A stretch of DNA of 64,000 nt. Source: Oscheius tipulae (lineage: Eukaryota > Nematoda > Chromadorea > Rhabditida > Rhabditidae). The position numbers were made by a program, and so were the translations under genes. Below, in pieces: positions 13,001 through 25,840 of this stretch. Within the stretch, counting starts at the first letter, position 1, and the number at the start of each line of letters is the position of its first letter. The stretch spans positions 5,828,001-5,892,000 of the forward strand of contig JASJZH010000004.1 in assembly GCA_037178975.1 (NCBI GenBank), in the 5' to 3' direction. Under the pieces are notes generated by a model. That model worked only from the letters and a program-made list of their open reading frames with translations. It was not told where the DNA came from and did no database searches.

Positions 13001-16000
13001 TTAGAACTTCTTGGACTTCTTTCTGAAGTAGCAGCAGACCTGAAAGTTCAAACCTTTCAATACAATTTAGGATAACAAACCATGCACTGGTTTCCGTTGT
13101 TCTGTCCGACCTGACAGACAGACTGGCCGGGACACTGGTAGTTCTGATTGCAGCTGCCGATCTGGACTCCTCCGGTGCAACCGCACTGGCTGTTCTGAGG
13201 AGGCTGAGTAGGCACGTACGGAGCGGGAGTGGGAAGAGAGGCTGGGGTTCCCTGGGTGTCCCAGACACAGACCTAAACAATTGGACAGGATGAGTACAGA
13301 ATGAGCGACTGAACCTGAGAGTTGACGTCGAAGCTGGTTCCGGGGGCACAGGGCATACGCTGCCATCTTCCACAGAAGAGATTGTTGGGGGCAGGCTGAC
13401 ACTGGAGGTAGTGGGTACGAGACTGGGGATCGACGGCAAGGGGATCGACCATCCAGGAGCAGATTCCCTGAAAGATAGAGACATGAGTATGAGTCAAGAG
13501 TCTGAGTCAGGGATAGTCTAGTGGGGATAAATCGACGGATAGGGAGATAGTAGCAGTCAGAGTATGAGACAAAAACAAACAAAACGAAGGTCACCAGAGC
13601 AGGGTCTAAAGACATGAAAGTGGGTGAGCAGGGGCTCAAAAGATCCAAATTTTCAGATTGGGTAGTCAAATCGGACCGGGGAAGAAAATAGAATGAGTTT
13701 AGTCGGAACACTGTATGATTCGATCGAACCAGGGACTACCAGTCAACATGTTGTTGAGATCCAGAGTTAACGGACTGCCTTGAAAGGTAAACAAATAGTG
13801 TGAGGGAAGGTCCGTTCCTCTCTGGACTATGGGGATTGGTCAAGAGTCTAGACAAGCTGGTATGCGAATGATATCTGAATGAGAATAGTCTTTACCTGGT
13901 ACTGAGCGTTCTGAACTCCTCCTTGAACCAGAGGACAGGCCTGGGGCTGAACGATGGCTGGCTGCTGCTGGGGACAGTACTGCTGCTGAGTGGTAGTGGT
14001 CTGACAGTTCACTGGAGGAGACTGGCACTGGCAGGGACTGGCCGAAGGAGTAGTAGGTGCCGGGGCCTGCTGTTGGCAGCACTGAACCGAGAGAAGGATC
14101 TGCTCATTCTGGGCATTGTTGGAGACACAGGCGCACTGGGGCTGCGACTGGGGACAGGGACACTGTGGGTACTGGTTGAACTGGATACGCTGGGACGACT
14201 GGGGAGAACGACGGACGGCTCCGCTGTTCAGAGGAATGTTGCGTGGCTCGAGAATTTCGGGACTGGGACAGACGCAGTTGGCCTCGCCGTTGGGACAGGT
14301 GCACTGACGGGGAGCCTCACGAGTCTCCTCTACGAGGAACTGCGAGGCAGTCTGAGGAGGACAGAACTGGTAGGCTGTGGCGTTCGCAGAGTTGCAGAGC
14401 TCCTGCTGACGGGCGACCGAGCGGACGGTCTTGCAGCGACGAGCAGAAGCTACAAATTCGTAGCCGGGAAGACATTCGCGTAGGAGCCAGATTCCGAGAT
14501 CGTTTCTGAAAGATCTTTTGATTTCTTCCTTTCTCACTCCTTCCCTCCAGTCTCTCCTCTCACCCCCTCCCGAAAAAAGTCAGGTCAACAGTTCCTGCAA
14601 CTCGACACCCCCTCAGGTCTCACCCTCCTCCTGTTTTGCTCCCGAACCATAACAAACACCATTAGGTAGAGAGGAGAGACTGGCTCGTCCTTGGCAAAAC
14701 AGTGAAAGGAACTAGTCACTTTACCATGCGCAAGCTTGACCACACTGTTTGCTCAAGTCGCCACACAGCTGTTTTTCGCCAAGGCTGGAACGAATGCTTG
14801 CTCGAGCTTAGACAACAAGTGCAAAGAGTTCTCTGAGCTGAGAGAGTATCGAAAGCCCGTCGACTGTCTGTAATCATTCGGAGTCAGGTAGTCAAGTGAT
14901 CGGGAAGGATTGATTCAGAAGATTCAGATAGGTAATCAAGTGATCAACTGGGATTGAATGGTGAACAGTATGAGTCAGAAGACTGTAGCAAAACTAATTG
15001 AGAGTGAGCGACCGAAATTCAATAGCTGAGCAACACTCCTTCTCGGGTAGTCAGGCACGGCAATTGGTTGCCAGCGAGTATGGGACAAAGAATTGAACCC
15101 AAGCTAGTTGGGCTGGTCAACACTCTTTCTCGGGTAGTTAGGGAATGGGATTCATTGCTAGAGAGTACGGGTCAAGCCGAAGCTACTGGTCAAGTAGTCA
15201 AGAATCAACTCTGTATGGTTCCCTCGGTCCAAAAGAACACGGAAGCATCGCTGTTTGCCTACCTTTTTGTGCGTATCCAGAGTCCCATTTCTGCTCAACT
15301 GTTCCTTCCAGACGGAACCAACCGGTCTGCCATGAACTTTGAAACTCTTCCACGCCGACTAAACTACCGAAAAACTGGGCCCAAAATGGCACGCAGCTGG
15401 GAACTTCCGCAAAAATAGTTTCTAATAGGAACTACTAAGAGGCTTAGCCGGCATCCCCCTCGATTGTTTGCAGATGTTTTTGGAGTTTGATCTAGGGGGA
15501 GGGAGGGGACTGGACGCGAGCGATTTAAAGAGGAGGATTAGGGCTGTTTGTCCTTTTGTTTGGAAAGAATCACGTCCTTGGTGGGGACGAGTCAGAGGAA
15601 GCTTGTTGGCAGTCCGGGAGGAGATTAGCGGACGGTTTGTGTCCAGATGACTGACTGGTCCTTGGACAGAATCTAGTGAGGATCTTTCTATCGCAAGTGT
15701 TTATCTCAAAGAGTCCATTAAACAAGACTAACACGTATCCTTAGTAAGGGTATAATCTCTCTGAAGAACTTGGTGGGGACGAGTCTCTCTTAGATCTGAA
15801 CCTTACTCTATAGATCGGAGTGAGCTCTGGGACTATCTCTCACGACCATCTTATAGGGTCTCCATCTTTCAGTTTATAGTGGGAATGAGTCAATGGTACG
15901 AACTATAAGATACTTTTGATAGGACATACCAGACCGGATCTCAACAATCAAGTACTCTCGTTTCGCACTAGCTTCTTAGACCTGAAGAGTTCAGTAGCTG

Positions 16001-17175
16001 TCCCTCACTCTAGGGTATCTCCAAGAGTTTCTCATATCTATAGTGGCGATCTCTCATTCCATAGGCCAGCTCTGTAGTAAGTTTGATCTCGCGACCACTC
16101 TCCTATGTATAACACAGCATGCATGATCCCTCAAGGACCGGCACATGAGAGGCGCGAAGAAGCTCGCGTCTGTGCTCCGCTGTTTGAGATCTCCAGTGGT
16201 ATCCCCTTGACCGGTCCGGACAGAGCGTCTTTGCTTCTCGCCACAGCCTACGTCACATTAATAACCCTGTTCCGGATTGCTAAACCAATTGGAAACACCG
16301 GTCAATGGACACAGAAGAGATCATATGGGGGAGGGAGAGAGAGAGAGAGCAAGAACGGAAACAAACAGTAACTAGACTGGGAAGGAGTGCTGGGTCGACC
16401 TTTGCTTCATTGCCTGTGGGAGAATATTCTGAACTACTAGAGAGAGGACTTTTGGACTGCCTTCCGAAAAAGCTGATTGACTGATGTGAACTGACAAAAC
16501 GTAGTGAACACCTGGACCTTGCTAGATAGTCGAGTGATTACTGATGGCTATCTGCCATTGGTCTGATCAGAGACCCGAGCGTTAAGCAATGACACAGAGA
16601 CTGTTCTGGAGACTGACTACCAATGTACGCATAACGTGCTTTCGCTATGCTATTCGGTCAAGAGACCACTGGAGTTCGGAGAGATTGACTGTTCTGTGCT
16701 CTCTCTCGCTCTCTCTCTGTATATGCTTATCCTAACTGATCTTTTAAAAGGTCAAATCATATTCGAAATAAGTCGGAACCTGGCCTTAATCTGTACACCT
16801 TCTCTAATGTTTGAAGTTGATCGGGACGACCTACAGCTACTGAAAATTAGAAACCCAAAAACCATCCCAAAAAAACAATATAAATGAAATTGCCCCACCT
16901 GTCAGCAGAGAAGGAGCTCTGTCGCACGCACTCGACGTATCTATTCGGATCTCCCGTGGCTCTGGGGAAGCTGGGCAGTTGGCAGATGTCGCCAAGGATA
17001 GCTCGCCAGAATTGCGGAGTTGTTTCGCCGGACTTTTCGTCTTCGGCAGCAAACACTGTGCCTACAAAAGATTTAAATAGAAAAGGACAAAAAATTAGAA
17101 ATGTTTGGAATAAGAAACGATATACGAACCCGCGGCGAATGCGGCAACGAGGATAAGGCGCGTGCTGCTGAACAT
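13001..17175 (-). CDS. Secreted Cys/Gln-rich protein with chitin-binding-like modules
   Basis: Exons: 17130-17175, 16899-17061, 13896-14505, 13315-13467, 13081-13272 and 13001-13039, giving 400 residues. The start MFSSTRLILVAAFAAG is a signal peptide. Two stretches resemble type 2 chitin-binding (CBM14/peritrophin) modules, with an aromatic/Cys pattern: DICQLPSF..RYVECV..LLRECLPGYEF near the N-terminus, and THYLQCQPAPNNLFCGRW..MPCAPGTSFDVNSQVCVW later. Between them lies a long low-complexity region rich in Gln, Pro and CPC/CQC motifs, followed by a Cys-rich C-terminus ending KKSKKF. The family is assigned by pattern only; a cuticle, eggshell or other extracellular matrix role is inference. 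A TATA-like ATATAAGAG lies about 45 bases upstream of the ATG. Intron 2 (14506-16898) is unusually long at 2.4 kb and holds no gene I can see. Confidence 0.8.
14506..16898 (-). other. Long intron with diverged direct repeats
   Basis: Second intron of the cysteine-rich gene. Around 15025-15190 a unit of roughly 90 bases occurs twice with divergence; both copies contain CAACACTC.TTCTCGGGTAGT followed by a shared AG-AGTA-GGG pattern. No open frame here has convincing coding properties. Function unknown. Confidence 0.45.
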
Positions 17176-17215
17176 TTTTCTCACTGTGCTGATGCCCTTC
17201 TCCGGCCCTGAAGGC

Positions 17216-17224
17216 CCTCTTATA
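17216..17224 (-). promoter_or_regulatory. TATA-like element of the cysteine-rich gene
   Basis: ATATAAGAG on the minus strand about 45 bases upstream of the start codon at 17175, in GC-rich flanks; position fits a core promoter with a very short 5' leader. Confidence 0.45.
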
Positions 17225-17958
17225 TGTGCTCCGGAAAAGACGTCTCGGACCGGATCATCGCCGGCTTTTTCGCGCCGGCCGCCACGCCCCTGACCCCGCC
17301 CCGAGAGAAAGACTGTGAGCAAGATGGAAGAGAAGGCTCCAACTTTTTTTTTAAAAGAAACATACCGGAAGTGACCCAAGATGCCTTTGCGGAGAACGGA
17401 AAGGTAAACTTTGGATTAAGTCTGTGGCTAAGAGACCGTTTCTAGGATTGAGGTCTTCATATTCTTCGTTGAGGGAATTTAGGGAATTTTCTGGATGTCT
17501 CTTTCGTTTGGGTTGTCTCGTGTAGTGCTTATCTTCTCAACTATCATATTGGACCCTCCAATTCTGTTTTATATAGTTCCCAGTGTCAGAGCAGATATAC
17601 AGTATTAGATAGCATCAGACAATAGCCCAACACTCGTAGTCTGTCACTTGTCAGATTTTCTCATCTGAGAAAATGAAAGCTTTGTCAATATATGTAGGAA
17701 GTAGATTAAAGATTGCAATATTGTAAAATCAGAAGTTGACTTGGTATCTGAGATCTCGATAACACTTTGCCTGACATCTTCAGATTGTGCTCAAAGAACA
17801 GTGAGTATGCCCTGCGCCATCGTCATAGTAATTGTCGATTCGTCAGCTTCTGAGTCGTTTTCTGTGGCCTGCTTCAAGTTGACCCATTGATCAAACTTTG
17901 AACAGATCAGCCGCCGACGGCAACTTCGCAGCCCTTTAGTATTAGCTTAGAATTACAG

Positions 17959-17979
17959 GCGGCTGCGCCGCTTCCCTAG
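17959..17979 (+). mobile_element. Putative solitary Helitron 3' end
   Basis: A perfect 5-bp GC hairpin (GCGGC-TGC-GCCGC) followed after four bases by CTAG and then T. Hairpin, CTRR terminus and 3' flanking T are the standard 3' signature of Helitrons, which insert between A and T. I could not find a matching 5' end nearby, so this is a fragment or a chance match. Confidence 0.4.
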
Positions 17980-19952
17980 TAACAATTTTCCGCCGTTGGT
18001 CCCCTTGTCTTTTGAAATGAAATGACTTGTCAGAGTTTTTGGGTATTAGTGTTGACAGGCAATTGTGGGGATTGCGCGTTAGTAAAAAAGGGTAGACTTC
18101 TTCACAGAATCTTTGGGTTTAACTTTACTCTTGACTATATAGCTCTTCAAAGACAGTAACCAAGACTTTGAAAATGGATCTCAGGCAACAGAGGTTGCGA
18201 AATGGTATTGGACATCAATAGAGATAAGTAGAATTTTTTTTCGGATTAAATGACTCTCCAAGTGTTCTGTACTCCGGAACTATCCAATCACATGACTGAA
18301 ATGTGTTTTATGTTCTCTGGAATGTATCCGCACCTGCCTCCTTCTGCTAATTTTATTTGTTTTTCTCTGTGTTGCAGCCATCGTTTCTTTGTTTAAGATT
18401 AGCGACCGGCATTTTTTTTCCTCTGAGAGATCCCCAGACCACCTATCCCTCTCCAGGAATAGTTTTCCTGTCACCCGAGATCCCGTCTTCCATGTCCGGT
18501 AGCGGATCAGTGAGAGAGTCGAAGTTTCTTGCCGTTCAAGTGCCTGGCCCATTCAATTCGCGCAACAGCAAGCTAGCCATGCTCTCTCACTCGTTGTCGA
18601 GTTTCTTTGCCTCGAGAGATACAGCCGATTTTTGGGGAGAGGATGGGAGAGCAGGAACCGGAAGAGACAGAGACTCTTTCTCACGTAGTTTCGATTCCCC
18701 TATGTGTTCCAGATTGGGAGGGGCATGCAACATGAGTACAGAAAAGGTTCAGGGAGCCTTGGAGAATATGAGTCAGTCAGATAATCCACTAGTCAAGTGA
18801 GTTCAATGGTATGCTTCAGACAGTAAGTTCTACTCAAAGACTACCACTTATCTTTTTGGAAACTTCCAGAAATTACTTTCTCACTGTTGACCAACTTGTA
18901 GCCGGTAGAAAAAGACACGTTTACCAGTCCGTTTGAGCGAAAAAAAAATTTTAGAGACGTGTGTCCTGGAGATGAACCCTTGACTAGAGACGAGAGCACA
19001 GAGAATGATCATTTATTAGAAGTAGTCTTTTGACTTTAACTGTAATTGTGGCCCCGGTGATTCTTCTTAGCTGACTTCTGATTTCACGCGCCTCCTTCAA
19101 ATCCATTTCCATTTCCCGTTTCAGTGGGTGCGACGAGAGGATGAGAACGAGTAGAAGATGCTCGGCTTGTCAGTAGGAGAGGATCAGTCTTTTTTTATAC
19201 GAGACAGAGAAAGAGAAAACAACGTCTCAAAAAGCAGATGCGACCTCCTACGTGATACAGATGGGGTCAACAAAAAGCCAGTGTTTTCAAAGTTATGCCC
19301 TGTAGTATCGATACGATTTCATTATTTGTAATAGAAGATTTGGTCTAGTGACCAAGAGATTCGAGTGGTCAGAGCATAGTTGAGCTCCAAACCTTGGAAG
19401 GGGGCTCAAGGTGCCGCAGTAACTCTCGATAGACTATCTTGATTAAATGTTCCCCACTATTTTCTGCTGGACTGTTAGTTCTTGGAAGTTTATTCCCATA
19501 TCTAAGGTTGTCCCACATCCTGTCCTTCCGTTCTCCAACTCGACTACAAGGTACTGTCAAGAGTTCAGTCTGGAGATCTTCGATATCCATTCCTGTCTTG
19601 TCACGATCTCCAGCTCAACCATCAGTTCCTCTCTCTCCCTCTACGAGACATGTGTACCTAGTCTCTTTCTGTGCTCCCGTCTCATGTTTTCTCGCCCCAG
19701 GCGTCCGTGCCTGACTCACGCCTGGCGTTCAAGCCCTGTTCCTGTATGACGACATGACTCGTCTCTCTCCTCTGTCCGAGAGCTGTGGAATGCGGGCAGC
19801 TCTTCAAGAGAGAGAGAGAGAGGAGGGGAAGGGCTATCGTGTATCTTTCCCTCTTTTCCCTTGAGGACAAAAAAGCCAAGACAGACATGACTCAATGTTT
19901 CATTTCTAATCACGTATAACCGTTGTACTGGCCCGTATCTTTTAAACAGTCT

Positions 19953-22900
19953 CTAGTGCTGCTTGCGATCCTTCTCCACCCCGACTCTGTACTGCAAGAC
20001 GCCTTTGCTCTTGTGAGTCAAGTAGTCTAGGGTCACGTTAAAAGTAAAGTAGCGGAAGAGGAAGTCGTAGTTTGTCTCGCATTTGTAGCCATAAGGAGTG
20101 TTCTTGTACGGCTCCAGGAGCTTCTTGATCGGCTCTGTGGCATCCAGAAGGTTGTAGTGGGGGATCTTGGTAAAGAAGAAGTGGTGGGCGACGTGTCCTG
20201 TAACCGTGAGAATGGAAGGAATACAAAAAGACTGACCATCAGTGATGTGGTGCATGACGGTGTCTAAGCCAAAGCCATACCGTCTATCGATGGTCTGGGT
20301 CTGTCCGCGGACAAAGTTCCACTCGTCATGCTCGTAGACCTGGAAAGAAACTTATCGTGTAGTCTTTGAGGAGTCACGATCAATCTGGATGATTCCTGGC
20401 TTTCCCGCACTCGGCGCCGCGGTCTGCCTCCTCCCCCTCCCCTTGGGTTCAGACAGAGAATTACAAACAGACATAGCTCTTCCAAATATGAATCGTAATC
20501 GTGGCGGGACTCAAAATGTCTCTAGTTTAAAGTCTCTTTATCGGTTCTTAAAAAATACGTTATCCCGACCAAAAACATCAAAGAGATGCAGCCTACCTCA
20601 ACATTCTCGTCCTGGTGCTGGAGATAGGTGATGACGACCATCATGAGTCCCTGGAAGGACAGCGGGACCCAGTAGTACTTGATGTAGTTGTAGAAACTGT
20701 AGTCGCAGAGAACGAAGGCCACGTAGGCGCAGAATGCACAGCAGAGCCCGGAGACGACACATTTGACACGATCCTCAGTTGTTGTGAAAAGACGAGACCA
20801 GGGCCAGAAGTGGGAGCCGTCAGGAAGACCGATGACCGTGTAGATAGGCATCCATCTGCAACATAGATTTTTGATTCGAATCCCCTGTTTGTTCTGTCTA
20901 TTTAGAGACCGTGGGAAGCGTCCAGCTGAACAAACTCTTGCCTGGTCATTTTTGCCGCTCCCGAACATCTTGAGATTGGCGCGTGAAAGTGGTTCTGAGC
21001 TGAAGAAAAGTCAGGCTATATTCGGGGGAGAAAGGAAGAACCGTGCACACGCTTGTTTGCACGTCTGTTTGGAATCAGGGCCGTGTTAGAATTGAGAAGG
21101 GAACGGATTTTCATGGGTGAGAAGTTGAGCAAATTTTAAAGTTTTTTTTGCAAAGTTTTTTGAAAGATTGGAAGTTCTCTGCTGGTACCTAAATACTTTG
21201 AAAAGATTAACGAGATCTACAGGTCTGGGTCCTACACGAGGAGTACTTGCCTCACAAAAGCAAGGGACTCTTTCAGTACATAGTCGGAGTCGAGAAGAAT
21301 TGGTTAGCCCGCATCGAAATGAACCGGACTGAACGGTGAACTTTCTTTTAGAGGAAAACTACCAGTCGTTAACGCTACTGGTGGAGCGAGCCAAAGTCCT
21401 TGTATCTTGAACTGTTTGACTCTCTTCTAACTCGGGCCTATTTTGCTCCCACTTTCACCTCGCTAATCGGGTGCTCAAAATGTGTCGGCTGGTGCTAATC
21501 CTCCTGTCTTCGAGCGTTTGTTCCGGGAGCGAGAATTCCGGTCGCCTAATTTCGAAAAACGGTCGCCGCAGGGCACGCGGATTAGCTGTAGCACTTGGTG
21601 GCGCTAAAGAGTCAATAGAGGAAAGAAAGAGAGGCCAGCCACTGTTTTTTGAGCAAACTACAAAGGTTGGTGGCACTAGTTATCTTATCAGTATTTCAAA
21701 TCAAATGAACAAAGTTACGGACCTGAACCAACCGGAGAGTGGAAGAGCAGCAAAGTATCGCTCGAGAAGGGTTCGGCTCTCGTAGTCCTTCTGCGTGACC
21801 CATGGGTGTCCCTTGTCCTTCTCAATATGAGCAGTGTACTGGTGGTGTTGTCTAAAAAATTTGTTGAAAATACAATAAAAAAGAAAAAGTTCTCCCCGGC
21901 CGGGAATTGAACCCCAGTCTCGCTTGTGACAGACGCGAATACTCACCACTATCGAGGACGCACAGAATTCTCTGTTCGGTTGGATCTAGCTGGCAAAATC
22001 GCTGTAAAAATTGGGAGCAAGCAAGAGTTTTTGTTATAAACTAAACCCTTTTGTGGACAACAAGTGTATTCCAGGCCTGAATTAACAGGCTGCGAGAATT
22101 TGCTCGAGATTCTCAGTGTCAAGTGTCCAGTTTGGATAGAGATCTAGTCCCGGCAAAGAGTCAAGCTTTCGACTTTCCCTTTTGGAACTGTGAAGTCTCG
22201 ACTCTTTCCTCTGCTATATTTTGATCAAGAAAGTATTTGTTTGACACAAACTACAGAGAAAGCGGGTGCCAATCTTTTACTTAGGCTGACTTTTGGGTGC
22301 TGATCCCAATACTGTCTCCTCTGTACACCAAGGTTTCGGCAGACTCTCTCAATCTCCAACGTTTGTCAAATCATTTCCAGCCAAAACTCTCACCTGTGAG
22401 ACTTCTGCCACGGCCAGAAGGGTGCCAAAATCGGGGCATGAGCAATGTGCCCGCAGAGGTCATTGAGCCAGATGTAGTCCGAGAAGGATCCGTGTCCGCA
22501 GTCGTGTCCGACGACGAAGAGAGCACACAGTTGGAAGCCCATGAGCCAGTACCAGACAAAGAGGCCGAGAATGCCGAAGTAGTGCTCAAAGTAGGGAACG
22601 GCCAAGTACAGGGCGGCGATGATCAGGAAGTCCTGCACCAAATATCGGATCGACTTGATCGGATCCTTGACGAAGCAGTGCGGCGGAACGACCTTTCGTA
22701 CATCGTCGACTGTCGGCAGTTTTGGGGGCTCCTGAAACTCGGATTTTTGCACGAATCACCCCATATATGCACAAGAGGGAAGACTCCCTCTGAAAACTTT
22801 GGCTGATAAGGCCTTGAAGGTTGTTTTTGAGGCTGATCACACGAACAATAGAAAACAAGAGTGCACCCAAATGATTGCCAAAAAAAGATGAGAGAGAAAG

Positions 22901-24025
22901 TGAGCTACAGACTGTCTCCTAGTGCTTTGTTCGATCACATGTGCCTGGGATATGAAATAAACTTTGGGACAATGGAAGCTTAAGTTTCGACTAATCTTAG
23001 CCAAAGAAATCTAGCTCTAAATGCTCAAAAGTCTCTGTATGTGTCTGAAGACCTAATTGGCATTAGTCAGTTACTTTGTGACAGTAATTACTCTTTGCAA
23101 GTCAAGCCAAATCGAGTCAGTTTGAGAGAGGCGTCTCTAGGAGAATGCTGCTCTTGTCACGGTAGCTCGACTCTACCTGTCAGGAACCCCAACGGGGCAT
23201 TAGCCAAACTTGTTAGCACAAAAAATCTGAAAATGCAAACCTGCTTGTCAAGTTACTATCTGTATTACGAAGCAAAAAGGCAACTTGCGATTGTGAAAAT
23301 AAGTCGGAGTAAAATAAGTATCTGGTTTTGCCTACATGTCAGTATTTTATCGTAGATACTCGCAAACAACCCGTCTTACTAAATAAATCGATGTATGATA
23401 GGTGAACAATTGACGGTCTCTATTGTAACAAGGACTTTTAAGTCTTTTGTCGGAGGACTGGTTCAAGAATGCTACTGGTAGATAGTAGATCCTTTATCGT
23501 TATCGTGCGTGTTCTATTGAAAGTCTAGACCAGTTTTCAAGACAGTATATTGACTACATTAGGATCATATTTAGGAGAACAGTCGAAGAAAACGCTCGAA
23601 GGACCTCCATCTGTTCCTATTTCTATACAGTTTCTAGCAAGTTTGTTGCTTTTTTTTCTCAGCAAATCGACAGCTATAAAAGCTTCTCTAATGTGAAGTT
23701 CTAGCTGGAATTACCTACCATAGGATTCTAAAGTGAACAAGGGTCGATTTCATATGACTCTCAGATCTCGAACAGATGCCTCAAAAACTCGGAACATCTG
23801 ATTATCCGCGCCAGTTCACAGGGGTCGATTTTTCGCGCCCGGAACACGGCCCGCTCTCTCACTGCCAAAGAGTCCCGACTGTGTGTTCTCTGTCGCCGCT
23901 CTCACGCCATTGTCCTCTCCCCCGAAAAACTATTTCCCCCCCCCCCGAATCTCAAAAACTGAAAAATTAGTACCTACCACTCGTTCTAGTGTCTTCTTCT
24001 GTCGAATCTGTGTGGCGATGATCAT
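19953..24025 (-). CDS. fat-2: Delta-12 fatty acid desaturase, FAT-2-like
   Basis: ER membrane desaturase; by family it converts oleate to linoleate at the start of polyunsaturated fatty acid synthesis. Exons: 23978-24025, 22394-22731, 21723-21851, 20597-20855, 20237-20339 and 19953-20197, giving 373 residues, close to C. elegans FAT-2 (376). All three histidine boxes are present: GHDCGHGSF, HRQHH and GHVAHH. Other close matches are WLNDLCGH, GLPDGSHFWPWSRLF, ITYLQHQ and RGQTQTIDR. The first exon was recovered from the start MIIATQIRQKKT, which resembles FAT-2's N-terminus and joins exon 2 in phase 0 across a 1.25-kb intron. FAT-1 (omega-3) is the alternative; the overall match as I recall it favours FAT-2. 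A degenerate tRNA-Asp sits in the third exon's upstream intron. Confidence 0.9.
21892..21958 (-). pseudogene. Degenerate tRNA-Asp (GTC) inside the desaturase gene
   Basis: On the minus strand it runs from TCCTCGA to CCGGGGAG, with anticodon loop CTGTCAC (GTC), B-box GGGGTTCAATTCC and a T-rich terminator downstream. The D arm lacks about four bases and both the anticodon and T stems have mismatches. It is therefore a tRNA pseudogene or SINE head, in the same orientation as the host gene and within its intron. Confidence 0.7.
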
Positions 24026-24334
24026 GACTTCTGAAGATGTTCTCCTGCTGGGTCGAGACAGGGGTAACGCGAAATGGGGTGCCCGAAGAATGGCCTGATC
24101 GCGGCAGCTCTGCCTAAACACGCACTTTGGCCCGCCCCGATTTTGATACGCAACCGATTAGGGAGAGCATCTGTTCAGAGTTGGAAAAACATTTCATCAT
24201 ACACATAAGGTGCTGATGAAAAAGGAAATTTTCTGCTGGACAGAAGAATAGAAGCCGAGCTCATTCTTTGGGAAATAACAGGTCTTGGTTTTGAACATTT
24301 GAGTAAACAGAGCAGTACTGATTGTCAGTGAACA

Positions 24335-25840
24335 TCTCTACTATATATAAAGAGCAACCGTCTCCGTCTGTCCGTCCGAAGCCTTTTGCGTTTGAACAAA
24401 AATGCTTACGCAACAACGGAATTTCCATTATTTTTCAATTTTCTCTGTGCTATCGTGACTTTTTGGAATTTTTGACGTTTGCAAACCAAATAGAATGTTT
24501 ACTTTGTCATAAGGTGATGAGAAAAAGAGGGAAAACATGGAGAAATCACAATAAAAAGGTGCGAAGCCAAAAATTCGGGTACGCAAAGTGGCGTTACAGT
24601 AAGCCAAATTCCCTCCCAAAAATCGTTTCCACTGTTTTGTCCACTTTTTCATTCTTTTTGTCTCTTGCGTTTTCTCAGATTACTTTTTCGCAAAATTACA
24701 TCACACAGCACTAAAACCAGTTACTCGCAGGACTCTACAACAGGTTGCAGAGGAATTTCGACTGAGAAAAATGTTAGAAAATGTGAAGCATTGCAATGAC
24801 TATTATTCTCTTATGACTATTCGCTCCCCTCTGATATAGACGATATTCAGCTCATTTTACCATAGCATTGATCGGTAGAGAGGGTAGCGCAACCCGAACA
24901 AAATCGACGTAGGGACCTTTTGTCAAACTCCAAAACGGTCATGGAAATGAGAGGGGTAGCGGTAGCCAACAGGATCGGAGACACATTGTAGGAGAGAGGG
25001 GGGATAGTGCTAAAAACTTTCATTGAATTGATCCAATTGGACCAATGTGCGAGAACTCTTCGGAGGAATAGTTGAGAGTAAAACAGTCAATCAGCTGAAA
25101 GATGAGTCTGTCTACTACGTAAGTCAGTCAAGTTACGAAAATGTGTAGGCAGCACCCAAAATTCCAAAGTTCGTCACTCTCCATGTTATCGTGATTTTTA
25201 GGATAGGGAAGGGAACGCGCAGCCTGAGCGAAATCGACAGAAGTTTGTCAAACCCAAAACGATTGTTGAAAGGACGGGTCGCCGTAAATCGCGTGAAAAT
25301 CACAAGAGTGACCATTTGGAGGCGGAGAACTCTCAAAAATTTTTCATGGTAGGGATTCACTTGGGCCCTGTGGGAAAAGGAATTCTCTATAGCTACGAGA
25401 GGAACAATTCATAAAATGGAAGACGAGTCTGTCTACCACGTAAAAGCATAAGTCAAGTTTCTGAGAGATTCTTTTGATTGCTCTCAGTTTTGACACTTTG
25501 TCACTTTATCCAGAGCGACGTCGCAGATTGACAACTTTTACAGCATTTCCCTAATGCTTCTGTAGCTAAAAAGTTTTGGCGGTGACAGATGTTCTAGATA
25601 TAGAACAAAAACTTTGGCAATGTTTCATTTCCAAACACTACTCCGTAGGGCCTTTAAAGATCAGTAAGTCTGAACTTAAGAAAGAGGTGGGGGAAGCAGT
25701 AGTGATCCGATCCCTGCCATCGCATGGATCGGTATGCTTCTGTAGCTAAAGTTTTATGACGGCGATAGATGTTCTAGATATAGAACAAAAACTTTAAAAA
25801 AAAATCTACAGCGGCGTCGACAGACGGCGCAGCCGGCTGG
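24335..25840 (+). mobile_element. Helitron-like non-autonomous unit, copy 1
   Basis: 1506 bases beginning TCTCTACTATATATAAAGAG (the common Helitron 5' motif) preceded by A, and ending ...CAGCCGGCTGG, a CTRR-type terminus. It joins directly to copy 2. It contains no transposase or Rep/helicase frame, so it is non-autonomous. Near the 3' end a subrepeat of about 60 bases occurs twice (about 25555 and 25735), each with a GTTCTA-GATA-TAGAAC hairpin. Pyrimidine-rich GTCTCCGTCTGTCCGTCC lies near the 5' end. Confidence 0.75.

Larger units (their letters stand above)
17176..19952. other. Intergenic region, no gene recognised
   Basis: Divergent spacer upstream of the cysteine-rich gene and downstream of the desaturase. 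A 147-codon plus-strand open frame (18357-18800) is Ser/Arg-rich without a family motif and is judged fortuitous. A putative Helitron 3' terminus lies at 17959-17979 (separate entry). A short GA-rich microsatellite lies near 19808. Confidence 0.4.

Noticed and set aside
14104-14483. Long plus-strand open frames opposite the cysteine-rich gene
   Set aside because: Their composition mirrors the Gln/Pro-rich minus-strand exon and they lack splice logic; antisense shadows.
21892-21958. Functional tRNA-Asp gene
   Set aside because: Shortened D arm and mismatches in the anticodon and T stems make it a pseudogene or SINE head.
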